Shown here one piece after another: positions 28,911 to 36,092 of a stretch of 64,000 nucleotides of DNA. The stretch comes from Pedobacter sp. (GTDB lineage: Bacteria; Bacteroidota; Bacteroidia; Sphingobacteriales; Sphingobacteriaceae), in the NCBI GenBank assembly GCA_031119475.1, contig JAVHXV010000006.1, positions 1 through 64,000 of the forward strand. The letters run 5' to 3'. The notes under the pieces are model-generated. The model did no database searches. It was not told where the DNA came from and saw only the letters and a list, made by a program, of their open reading frames with translations. Numbering within the stretch: the stretch's first letter is position 1; the number at the start of each line of letters is the position of its first letter. The position numbers and the translations under genes are program-made.

Positions 28911-30011
28911 ATGAAAATCTCCCGCATCGAGCTCTATCGCTTCAGTATCCCTATGGAACCTTTCGTCATTGCAACCGGCACCATGCATTTTGCACAAAAT
29001 GTATTGGTACGGATTTACACGGACAAGGGGATCCATGGAAACGGTGAATGTTCTGCTTTTCCAATGATCGTAGGCGAAACACAGGAAACTTGCCTGGCCA
29101 TGGCCAAAGATTTCGCTAAGCTCTGGATCGGAAAAGACCCGCTCGAAATTCCCGAACGCATGCAGGATTTATTGGCTTATGCCGATCACAACAGTACGAT
29201 CAAGAGTGCTTTTGACATGGCCCTTTTTGACATTGCGTCGAAAAATGCCGGACTGCCACTCTATCAATTCTTGGGCGGACACAAAAGGACCATTGAAACC
29301 GATATGACCATTGGGATCGATACGCCCGAGGGGATGGCCAGTTCTGCCCTGAAATATAAGCATAATGGATGTAGGATCATCAAGATCAAGCTTGGCAAGC
29401 ATGTACATGATGATGTAGAACGGGTCAAACAGATCAGGGCAGCCGTAGGCGATGATGTTGCACTTAGGCTAGATGCCAACCAGGGATGGAGTTTTGACGA
29501 TGCGCTTTTCGCCCTAGGTGCCCTGGAATCTCAAAACATCGAGTTTTGCGAGCAGCCCATGCGCACTTGGTATGATGACCGGCTGCCTGAACTGGTGCTC
29601 AACTCGCCCATCAAGATCATGGCTGACGAAAGCTGCTATCATCACCACGATGCGAGAAAATTGATCAGCACCAAATCCTGCGACTACCTCAATATAAAAT
29701 TTGCCAAATCTGGAGGCATATTGGAGGCGCAAAAAATACATGGGGAAGCTTTACAATATGGCATGGAATGCATGATTGGCAGCATGCTCGAAAGCCGGCT
29801 TGCCCTAACCGCCAACCTACATTTCGCATTGGCAAGCCCTAAAGTGGTTTTCTTTGACCTTGATACTTGCCTATTGGGGCATTTGGTAGACCCTATTGTG
29901 GGGGGACTTACCTATAACGGTTATCTTCTGGACGTGCCAGACAGCCCGGGCATCGGTGCCGAACCTGACCCTAAATTTTTGGAGACCTGCGAAAGTTGGG
30001 TCATACAATAA
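28911..30011 (+). CDS. Enolase-superfamily dipeptide epimerase (L-Ala-D/L-Glu type)
   Basis: 366 residues of the mandelate racemase/muconate-lactonising family. N-terminal capping domain (about 1-120) is followed by the barrel with catalytic Lys in RIIKIKLG, metal ligands in LRLDANQGW (Asp), EFCEQP (Glu) and MADES (Asp), and the opposing Lys in NIKFAKSGG. The KIKLG and KFAKSGG motifs with a DxD-less C-terminus (FFDLDTCLLG) fit the dipeptide epimerases, which convert L-Ala-D-Glu from murein to L-Ala-L-Glu for recycling. Two other peptide/murein enzymes (GH25 lysozyme and M20 dipeptidase) lie just downstream, which fits murein or dipeptide turnover, though they are separate units. Confidence 0.88.
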   Translation: MKISRIELYRFSIPMEPFVIATGTMHFAQNVLVRIYTDKGIHGNGECSAFPMIVGETQETCLAMAKDFAKLWIGKDPLEIPERMQDLLAYADHNSTIKSAFDMALFDIASKNAGLPLYQFLGGHKRTIETDMTIGIDTPEGMASSALKYKHNGCRIIKIKLGKHVHDDVERVKQIRAAVGDDVALRLDANQGWSFDDALFALGALESQNIEFCEQPMRTWYDDRLPELVLNSPIKIMADESCYHHHDARKLISTKSCDYLNIKFAKSGGILEAQKIHGEALQYGMECMIGSMLESRLALTANLHFALASPKVVFFDLDTCLLGHLVDPIVGGLTYNGYLLDVPDSPGIGAEPDPKFLETCESWVIQ

Positions 30012-30404
30012 GATTGGTCATTGGTGATTGTTACAAAGATCCCTCGCTTCGCTCAGGATGACAAATGCTTAGACCTCTTTGCAATTTGCCCTTGGCTCTT
30101 TGCCTATATTCTTTGCGCTTTGTTCGGACATTGTTCGGACAACCTTCGGATTTAGCGCGTTTATTCGAACAAACCCCGAACAAAGTCATTCTATTATCCT
30201 TATGAAATTCAGTTTTAGATCATTAAACTGCTTTCCGCTCTGCGCTATGCGCGATGCCCTGTGCCCCTTAACAGGCCAATAACCTCAATTTAATAGCATT
30301 TTAACATCATTTTCAGGCCTCTAAAAAAATGTTACGGCGTTCGTCTAAGCAAAACACCAGTTCGTCGATAATTACGAAGCTCTCGTATAAATATTCAAAA
30401 GTGC
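30012..30404. other. Intergenic region with scattered word repeats
   Basis: About 390 bp with C/T words (CTTTGCAATTTGCCCTTGG, CTCTTTGCC, CTCTGCGCTATGCGCGATG) and a patch of GTTCGGAC repeats with inverted TTCGAACAAACCCCGAACAAAG. It looks like a decayed inverted-array element. A 67-codon ORF here is low-complexity and not accepted as a gene. Confidence 0.45.
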
Positions 30405-30406
30405 TT

Positions 30407-30431
30407 GCAACTTTTTTCTGGCAGCGTCGTC
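30407..30431 (+). promoter_or_regulatory. Putative ECF-sigma promoter for the DUF2807 gene
   Basis: GCAAC at 30407-30411 and CGTC at 30428-30431 are separated by 16 bp, the spacing of ECF-type -35 (AAC) and -10 (CGTC) boxes. CGTC is doubled (CGTCGTC from 30425). The ATG is 52 bp downstream. Confidence 0.5.
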
Positions 30432-30482
30432 TTATCTACAAAACAACAACATTATAACACAAACAAAACAAATATAGAAATC

Positions 30483-31073
30483 ATGAAAACTTCAATCAAA
30501 ACTCTTTTCGCAACTGGCCTTATGGCATTCGTATTAACTTCAGCAACTGTTTATGCAAATGGCCCTGAAGCTCCAAAACAAATTAAGGCTAGCGCTGTCC
30601 ACATTTCTTCGATCAAAAAATTGGTGATCAGTGGCAACGTAGAAGTAACCATCAGCCAACAGCCTAAGGCAAAAGCACTTTTCACCAATGAAGGCGGCGC
30701 CGATGTTTCGGTCAAAAAAGTAGGCAACACCCTAGTAATCGACTCAAAAGGCGATTCACAAGGAAAAGTAACTGTTTATGTAGACGACATCTATAGGATC
30801 GACGCTTCTGGCAATGCAGTGGTACAAACTGAAGGTGCATTGAACTTGAAATATCTACAAGTATTCTTGGCAGGAAACGCTGCTATGGATTTGAACGCAA
30901 AAACTGAAAGCCTTTACACCGTAATGAAAAATACAGCTGCACTTACCTTAAAAGGTACAACAGATTTCCACATCATTACCATGGAAAAATTGGCCAGGAT
31001 CACTCTAGATAGGTTTACTGCCAAGAAAACTGACATGAGCGCATCAGATGTGTATGTTGCAGCTAGAAGATAA
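30483..31073 (+). CDS. Secreted DUF2807 (head-GIN type) beta-helix protein
   Basis: 196 residues from ATG 30483, signal peptide ending about residue 26 (...LTSATVYAN); a start further upstream would fall in the promoter. Repeating short strands such as KKLVISGNVEVTISQ, VGNTLVIDSKG, VYVDDIYRIDASGNAVVQ and LAGNAAMDLNAK match the DUF2807 auto-transporter-adhesin-like fold. It should be exported to the periplasm or surface. Function unknown; the ECF-type promoter suggests stress or envelope control. Confidence 0.85.
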   Translation: MKTSIKTLFATGLMAFVLTSATVYANGPEAPKQIKASAVHISSIKKLVISGNVEVTISQQPKAKALFTNEGGADVSVKKVGNTLVIDSKGDSQGKVTVYVDDIYRIDASGNAVVQTEGALNLKYLQVFLAGNAAMDLNAKTESLYTVMKNTAALTLKGTTDFHIITMEKLARITLDRFTAKKTDMSASDVYVAARR

Positions 31074-31077
31074 GTAG

Positions 31078-31140
31078 ATAAAGGATCAAGGACGAAAGAT
31101 TATAGACAAAAGATCAAGATGAGATTTGAGATCTTGTCAA
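31078..31140. repeat. A/G-word array after DUF2807 gene
   Basis: Words GATAAAGGATCAAGGACGAAAGAT, read as degenerate GATCAAAGA units, like those at 35768-35840. It lies just before the bidirectional terminator; only the purine-rich side is present. Confidence 0.45.
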
Positions 31141-31153
31141 TCCAGTCCAATAG

Positions 31154-31185
31154 AAAAGCCCAATGCATTTAGCGTTGGGCTTTTT
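31154..31185. terminator. Bidirectional rho-independent terminator
   Basis: AAAAGCCCAATGC / GCGTTGGGCTTTTT hairpin with a short loop, A-run and T-run on the two sides, between convergent DUF2807 and GH25 genes. Confidence 0.9.
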
Positions 31186-31194
31186 GTTGTAGCT

Positions 31195-32025
31195 TTATTT
31201 GATCAAGAGTTGTGCTAACTTGGTGCTGTCGCCATTGAATACATTAAAGTCTACAACGTGGTTGATGCCATTGATGCGGGCACGGTCTGAATGTTGCCAG
31301 AATTTCCAGCTTCCTTCGGCCAGTTTCAGTTTAGGCTGATGATAATGCGCTACCCAAAATGGATAGCCGTCATAATAACCTTTTAAATGGTCTTGATAGA
31401 ATTTTAGTCCGGTGTAAATAATCGGTTTCACCTTTGCCTTCTCTTCTACCTGTATCAAAAATGCATTGAGCTGTTTGCGCATGGCGGATGGGGAGACACC
31501 ATCCAGCTTTTCTACGTCTACCACTGGAGGGAGATCGCCTTTTTCTACCGTAATGGTCTGCAGGAAGAAATTGGCCTGCCAAAGGCCGGCACTTTTTGGC
31601 CTAAAAAAGTGATAGGCGCCTACTTTGATCCCAGCTTTTGGTGCCTCACGCCAGTTGCGCTGAAAGTAGGGATCTACGATCAGCAGGCCTTCTGTGGCTT
31701 TGATAAATGCAAAAGATACACGAACACCATCATCTTCCATCTGCTTTACCTTTTGCCAATCGATCCTGCCCTGATAATAGGAAACATCGATGCCGTGCAC
31801 CTTGTATTGCTTTGGAATCTTGATATTAAAGCTTTCGTATGTCCGATAATTGCGGTCTTCGTTTGGATGCCTGATCCAGAACCAGGTTGCCGAAGCAAAT
31901 TTTAGGATGTAGCCATAATAGAACGGCGATAACAAGACAAGGAGCACCACAGCCAGTGCAACTTTCAGCTGAACAGGGATTTTCCTTGCACGTTTCCTTA
32001 CAATACGTCGTTTTTTTGTGGGCAT
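31195..32025 (-). CDS. Membrane-anchored GH25 lysozyme (muramidase)
   Basis: 276 residues. A very basic N-terminus (KKRRIVRKRARK) and one transmembrane helix (about 20-42; LKVALAVVLLVLLSPFYYGY) anchor it in the inner membrane with the domain outside. The GH25 domain shows HGIDVSYYQGRIDW, FAFIKATEG, GAYHFFRP and VVDVEKLDG, which hold the catalytic acidic residues, and it ends at FNVFNGD. It cleaves the MurNAc-GlcNAc bond of peptidoglycan. It lies upstream-reading from a dipeptidase gene, separated by 75 bp, both on the minus strand. Confidence 0.93.
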   Translation of the reverse strand: MPTKKRRIVRKRARKIPVQLKVALAVVLLVLLSPFYYGYILKFASATWFWIRHPNEDRNYRTYESFNIKIPKQYKVHGIDVSYYQGRIDWQKVKQMEDDGVRVSFAFIKATEGLLIVDPYFQRNWREAPKAGIKVGAYHFFRPKSAGLWQANFFLQTITVEKGDLPPVVDVEKLDGVSPSAMRKQLNAFLIQVEEKAKVKPIIYTGLKFYQDHLKGYYDGYPFWVAHYHQPKLKLAEGSWKFWQHSDRARINGINHVVDFNVFNGDSTKLAQLLIK

Positions 32026-32100
32026 ACGGTTTAGGTAACCCCTTAAATGCCTTGGAAACTATCATTCATATCTCTAAGGCACTTAAGGTGGTTAAAACGA

Positions 32101-33471
32101 TTACTTGCTTAGTTCCGCATAATATTTATGGAACAATGGCAAGGTTTCTATTCCTTTATAATAATTATAGATGTCATATTTTTCATTTGGTGAATGCAGC
32201 GCATCACTGTCTAGCCCGAATCCAAACAAAACCGATTTAATGCCCAATACATTTTCGAAAAGTGCTACAATTGGAATACTTCCGCCTCCCCTGGTCGGGA
32301 TTGGTTTTTTACCAAAACTTTCTTGAATTGCCTTTTCGGCGGCAAGATAAGCTATACTGTCTGTTGGCGTAACCACAGGTTCGCCTCCATGGTGCGTGGT
32401 CACTTTTACCTTCACTGTACTTGGGGCAATGCTTTCAAAGTGTTTGGTAAAGATTTCGGCTATCTCTTCCGAACTTTGGTTAGGCACCAGGCGCATCGAG
32501 ATTTTGGCATTGGCCTTACTTGGCAATACAGTTTTGGCTCCCTCACCGGTGTAACCGCTCCAGATTCCATTTACTTCTAAGGTTGGGCGTGTACCGGTAC
32601 GTTCTAACGTGCTATATCCTTTTTCTCCCCATTCGCTATCAATATCCAAGTCTGACTTGTACTCCTTAAGGTCGAATGGTGCCGCATTCAGGGCTTTTTT
32701 CTCGGCATCGGTTAGTTCTATCACCTTATCATAAAATGCCGGAATGGTAATGTGGTTGTGCTCATCATGCAGGGAAGCGATCATCTGGCATAGAATAGTA
32801 GCCGGATTGGCTACTGCACCGCCATATACTCCAGAATGCAGGTCGCGGTTTGGCCCGACTACTTCTACTTCCATATAGGCCAGTCCGCGTAAACCTGTCT
32901 CAATCGACGGATTTTCCATGCTGATCATGGACGTATCAGAAATCAATACCACATCAGCCTTCAGTCTTTCCTTGTTTTCGTTCACAAAGATGCCAAGGTT
33001 GGCTGATCCCACCTCTTCCTCTCCCTCAATCATAAACTTAACATTGCAGGCTAGGGTGTTGGTCTTCATCATCAGCTCAAACGCCTTTACATGCATATAG
33101 AATTGGCCTTTATCGTCGCATGCACCGCGGGCATAGATCTTGCCATCGCGAACGGTAGGTTCGAATGGTGGTGTTTTCCAAAGCTCGAGCGGATCGGGTG
33201 GCTGTACATCATAATGGCCATAAATTAGGATGGTTGGCAGGCTTTTATCGATGATCTTTTCGCCATAAACAATCGGATACCCAGCGGTTTCGCAGATTTC
33301 TACACGCTCAGCCCCTGCGGTTGTCAATTGTTTGGCCACAAATTCGGCTGTTTTTAATACATCAGCTTTATATTTTGGATCGGCACTCACCGATGGAAAA
33401 CGCAGCAGCTCAAACAGCTCATCTAAAAATCGTTGCTTGTTCGCTTCGACATAATTCTTGATTTTTTCCAT
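32101..33471 (-). CDS. M20-family zinc dipeptidase
   Basis: 456 residues. Motifs: YGHYDVQPPDPLELW (zinc His/Asp), ARGACDDKGQ (bridging Asp), EGEEEVGS (general-base Glu and ligand), DTSMIS and a C-terminal GGSIPIV...HSPNEKY His ligand. The PepV/CNDP-like dimerisation domain is at about 215-370. No signal peptide, so cytosolic dipeptide hydrolysis, releasing amino acids. It may share a transcript with the GH25 gene downstream (75-bp gap). Confidence 0.95.
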   Translation of the reverse strand: MEKIKNYVEANKQRFLDELFELLRFPSVSADPKYKADVLKTAEFVAKQLTTAGAERVEICETAGYPIVYGEKIIDKSLPTILIYGHYDVQPPDPLELWKTPPFEPTVRDGKIYARGACDDKGQFYMHVKAFELMMKTNTLACNVKFMIEGEEEVGSANLGIFVNENKERLKADVVLISDTSMISMENPSIETGLRGLAYMEVEVVGPNRDLHSGVYGGAVANPATILCQMIASLHDEHNHITIPAFYDKVIELTDAEKKALNAAPFDLKEYKSDLDIDSEWGEKGYSTLERTGTRPTLEVNGIWSGYTGEGAKTVLPSKANAKISMRLVPNQSSEEIAEIFTKHFESIAPSTVKVKVTTHHGGEPVVTPTDSIAYLAAEKAIQESFGKKPIPTRGGGSIPIVALFENVLGIKSVLFGFGLDSDALHSPNEKYDIYNYYKGIETLPLFHKYYAELSK

Positions 33472-33489
33472 AATTTATTATTTTGAACA

Positions 33490-33712
33490 AATATAGTTGT
33501 TTGCTAAATGGTTAATTGGTTAATTGTTAAATTGGATTGTTCGATTGTTCGATTGTTCGATTGCTATATTGTTCCTTGTTCTACTGCTACATTGTTCTAT
33601 TGTTGATTGTTACAGAAATTTAGCAACAAAACAATATGACCATAAAGCAATGTAACCGTAAAGCAATATAACAATCTAACCATATAACAATCTAACCAAC
33701 TCTTTTAGTTTT
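33490..33712. repeat. Long intergenic inverted-array element in a divergent region
   Basis: Left arm: GGTTAATTGG, then GATTGTTC three times, then CTATATTGTTCC. Right arm: AACAATATGACC, AAAGCAATGTAACC, AAAGCAATATAACAATC, ATATAACAATCTAACC. G/T words on the left and A/C words on the right are reverse-complement vocabulary. It ends at the ATG of the PH-domain gene. Confidence 0.7.
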
Positions 33713-34246
33713 ATGAGCCAACCCTTCACCAATGAAAACATAGATCTTGAGCGACTGCCAGCTTTTGAATCCATATCTTTCGCTAAGCCTCATCCGGCAT
33801 ATTGGAAAGTAATTGCCATCAGCTTGCTGTTGTGGCTATTGATCTTGGGAGCCAGCATTACCATATTGTGCCTGCTTGATCCACAGATTTTTGCACAGAT
33901 TTCTTACATTGCAAGTGCCTATGTGGTATTGGCCATTGCTTTGTTCCTTATCTATCGCGCCAGCTTTAAAAAGCGGGGCTATGCTTTGAGAGAAAAGGAT
34001 TTAATCTACAAAAGTGGCCTGATTGCGGAGACCACGACCATTGTTCCGCTCAACCGGATCCAACATGTGGCACTGAACGAAGGTCTAATTTCGAGAATGT
34101 TCAAATTGGGCAAACTTCAGGTCTATACCGCCGGTGGCCAATCGGGGCATCTTGGCATCGCCGGAATTGAGATCGAAAAGGCGAAACAGATCAAAGAAAT
34201 CCTGCTTAAAAAGCTAGATCAGATCGAAAACGAAACTATTGCATAA
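33713..34246 (+). CDS. Bacterial PH-domain membrane protein (YdbS-like)
   Basis: 177 residues. Two transmembrane helices near 28-55 and 62-82 (ISLLLWLLILGASITILCLL, AYVVLAIALFLIY) precede a bacterial PH domain of the bPH2 type: KDLIYKSGLI, IVPLNRIQHVALNEGLISRMFKLGKLQVYTAGG. It overlaps the next, longer PH protein by eight bases, forming the usual YdbS/YdbT pair. In Bacillus such pairs affect resistance to membrane-active compounds; here the role is inferred only from family. Confidence 0.87.
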   Translation: MSQPFTNENIDLERLPAFESISFAKPHPAYWKVIAISLLLWLLILGASITILCLLDPQIFAQISYIASAYVVLAIALFLIYRASFKKRGYALREKDLIYKSGLIAETTTIVPLNRIQHVALNEGLISRMFKLGKLQVYTAGGQSGHLGIAGIEIEKAKQIKEILLKKLDQIENETIA

Positions 34247-35741
34247 GATGGCCTACGATTTCAGCAAACCCCAGCGACAATCTGCTATAGGCATCATCAT
34301 TATGGCCGCAGATACGACCAGGCACTTCATAAAGGCCTTGATGGTGCCTATAGTGGTGGCCATCATTAAGTTGGATAAAGAATTCCTGAGCTATTTTTCT
34401 ATTGGGATACTGGTGCTATTTTCCATTGTAAGCTTGTACGCCTATCTCAGCTACAGAAGGTTTACCTTTTATCTGGATGCCCAGAAACAGGAGTTTGTAA
34501 TCAACAAGGGCGTATTTAACCTGACGCAATTGGTCGTTCAGCTCGATAAGATCCAACAGGTGAACATTAACCAGAACCTATTGCAGAAAATCATTGGCAT
34601 CTATGGACTAAAAGTCGACACTGCTGGAGCCGAAGGGCATGAAGTAAGCATCCGTGCTATTCCCCAGGGATTGGCCATCAGCCTACGGTCGCACCTGTTG
34701 AATCGTACCCCAATTCAGGACGCAGTTCCGGTATCGGCATTGCCTGAGGAGACGACCATTTTGAAAGTAAGTGTATCCACCCTTTTTAAAACCGGATTGA
34801 CCTCAAACTATGGCAGGAGCATCGGTTTGTTGCTTGCTTTTATCTATCCTTTGTACCACACGACCAAAGAATTGCTGCAGGCATTTAAAATGGATAAGGG
34901 GCAAGTTGAAAGTTTGGTCGAAAGTGCATTTTCCCTATTTTCCATCGGCATACTGATGCTTGTGGTGCTATTGATAATCATTGCCATCAACATCATTAGC
35001 ACCTTGGTCAAGTTTTTTGATTTTCAGATCAGCAAGCACCAACATGCACTTTTGTTGTCGGCAGGTCTGTTGGCCAAAAAGAATACCCTGTTGAGCCCTC
35101 ATAAAGTTCAGGTTACAGCTTATCGTCAAAATTATTTTCAGAAAAAGATGAATTTGCTCAACATGAAGCTCAAACAGGCCGATTCTGGGCACGCCCATCG
35201 GGAGCAGGAGCTACAGAGTGCGAACCTGGAGATCCCGGGCTGCAATGCACAGGAGCGCGATGAGATCATCACCATGATCTTGGGCAAAATCCCCTCTGAT
35301 ACTGCCCTTTTTTTGCCTAATTGGCGATTTTTGAACCTGCCCATCCTTTTTAGGGTCCTGCTGCCAGTGGCCATATTTTTATTGGTAGGCAATAAATTAC
35401 CAGTGGTGATGGCTTATTGGCCATTAGCGGTGTGTTATAGCCTGTTTGCTGTGTTCATGATCTACATCAGCTACCGCAGGCACGCCTTATCGGTCAATGA
35501 AGAATTTATCATTAAAAAAAGCGGCATCTGGGACGTTGGCCACGAAATTATCCTGCCTCATAAGATCCAGGCGATCACTGTTTTCCAGTATCCATGGCAC
35601 AAAAGCGTGGATGTGGGGCATGTCAACCTGCATACCGCGGCAGGAATAATCCATTTTAAATATGGAAACTACACCGAGATCAAAAAATTGGCCAACTATT
35701 GGCTCTATCAAGTGGAAAGCTCGGGAGAAGAATGGATGTAA
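34239..35741 (+). CDS. Bacterial PH-domain membrane protein (YdbT-like)
   Basis: 500 residues with repeated pairs of transmembrane helices (about 20-65, 185-210, 230-262, 365-410) and three bPH2-like domains: FVINKGVFNLTQLVVQLDKIQQVNINQNLLQKIIGIYGL, a second with LLSAGLLAKKNTLLSPHKVQ, and a third with FIIKKSGIWDVGHEIILPHKIQAITVFQ. It forms a translationally coupled pair with the smaller protein upstream. Inner membrane location is sure; molecular function is not. Confidence 0.87.
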   Translation: MHKMAYDFSKPQRQSAIGIIIMAADTTRHFIKALMVPIVVAIIKLDKEFLSYFSIGILVLFSIVSLYAYLSYRRFTFYLDAQKQEFVINKGVFNLTQLVVQLDKIQQVNINQNLLQKIIGIYGLKVDTAGAEGHEVSIRAIPQGLAISLRSHLLNRTPIQDAVPVSALPEETTILKVSVSTLFKTGLTSNYGRSIGLLLAFIYPLYHTTKELLQAFKMDKGQVESLVESAFSLFSIGILMLVVLLIIIAINIISTLVKFFDFQISKHQHALLLSAGLLAKKNTLLSPHKVQVTAYRQNYFQKKMNLLNMKLKQADSGHAHREQELQSANLEIPGCNAQERDEIITMILGKIPSDTALFLPNWRFLNLPILFRVLLPVAIFLLVGNKLPVVMAYWPLAVCYSLFAVFMIYISYRRHALSVNEEFIIKKSGIWDVGHEIILPHKIQAITVFQYPWHKSVDVGHVNLHTAAGIIHFKYGNYTEIKKLANYWLYQVESSGEEWM

Positions 35742-36022
35742 GGGGCAGAGAGCGATGAGCAGAGAGCAAAGATGAAAGATGAAAGATGAAAGACTAAAGA
35801 TTAAAGATCAAAGACAAAGGATTAAAGACTAAATACTAGAGGCTAGAGACTTATTCTAAGGCGCTAATGCTTGGACTATTAGACTTTTGGACTCTGGACT
35901 ATTGGACTACTGGACTATTGGACTACTGGACTCAAATTAAATCCGCTCTGGCAACCCTTCCTATGTTACCAAGCCACTGACTTCCTGACCTTCTGACTCT
36001 CGGACTTCCAGACTTTTCAACA
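35742..36022. repeat. Large intergenic inverted-array element before UvrD gene
   Basis: Purine side: GAGCAGAGAGC, then GATGAAAGATGAAAGATGAA and AAGATTAAAGATC units to about 35840. Centre: TTGGACTATTAGAC and GGACTATTGGACTACT units. Pyrimidine side at 35975-36022: CTGACTTCCTGACCTTCTGAC and GGACTTCCAGACTT. No coding sequence in this 350-bp gap. It shares words with 46-112. Confidence 0.7.
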
Positions 36023-36060
36023 TTCAAACGTTTTCGCTTCAAAAACATCGACTAATTTCT

Positions 36061-36068
36061 TAATTTTG
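36061..36068 (+). promoter_or_regulatory. -7 box TAATTTTG upstream of UvrD gene
   Basis: TAnnTTTG match 24 bp before the TTG start; a GAGGAG ribosome-binding sequence at 36081-36086 lies between. Confidence 0.5.
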
Positions 36069-36092
36069 AAGTTCAAATTTGAGGAGTAGACT

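Noticed and set aside
30079..30282. 67-codon ORF between the epimerase and DUF2807 genes
   Set aside because: Composition follows the local CTTTGC word repeats; no ribosome binding site or conserved feature.
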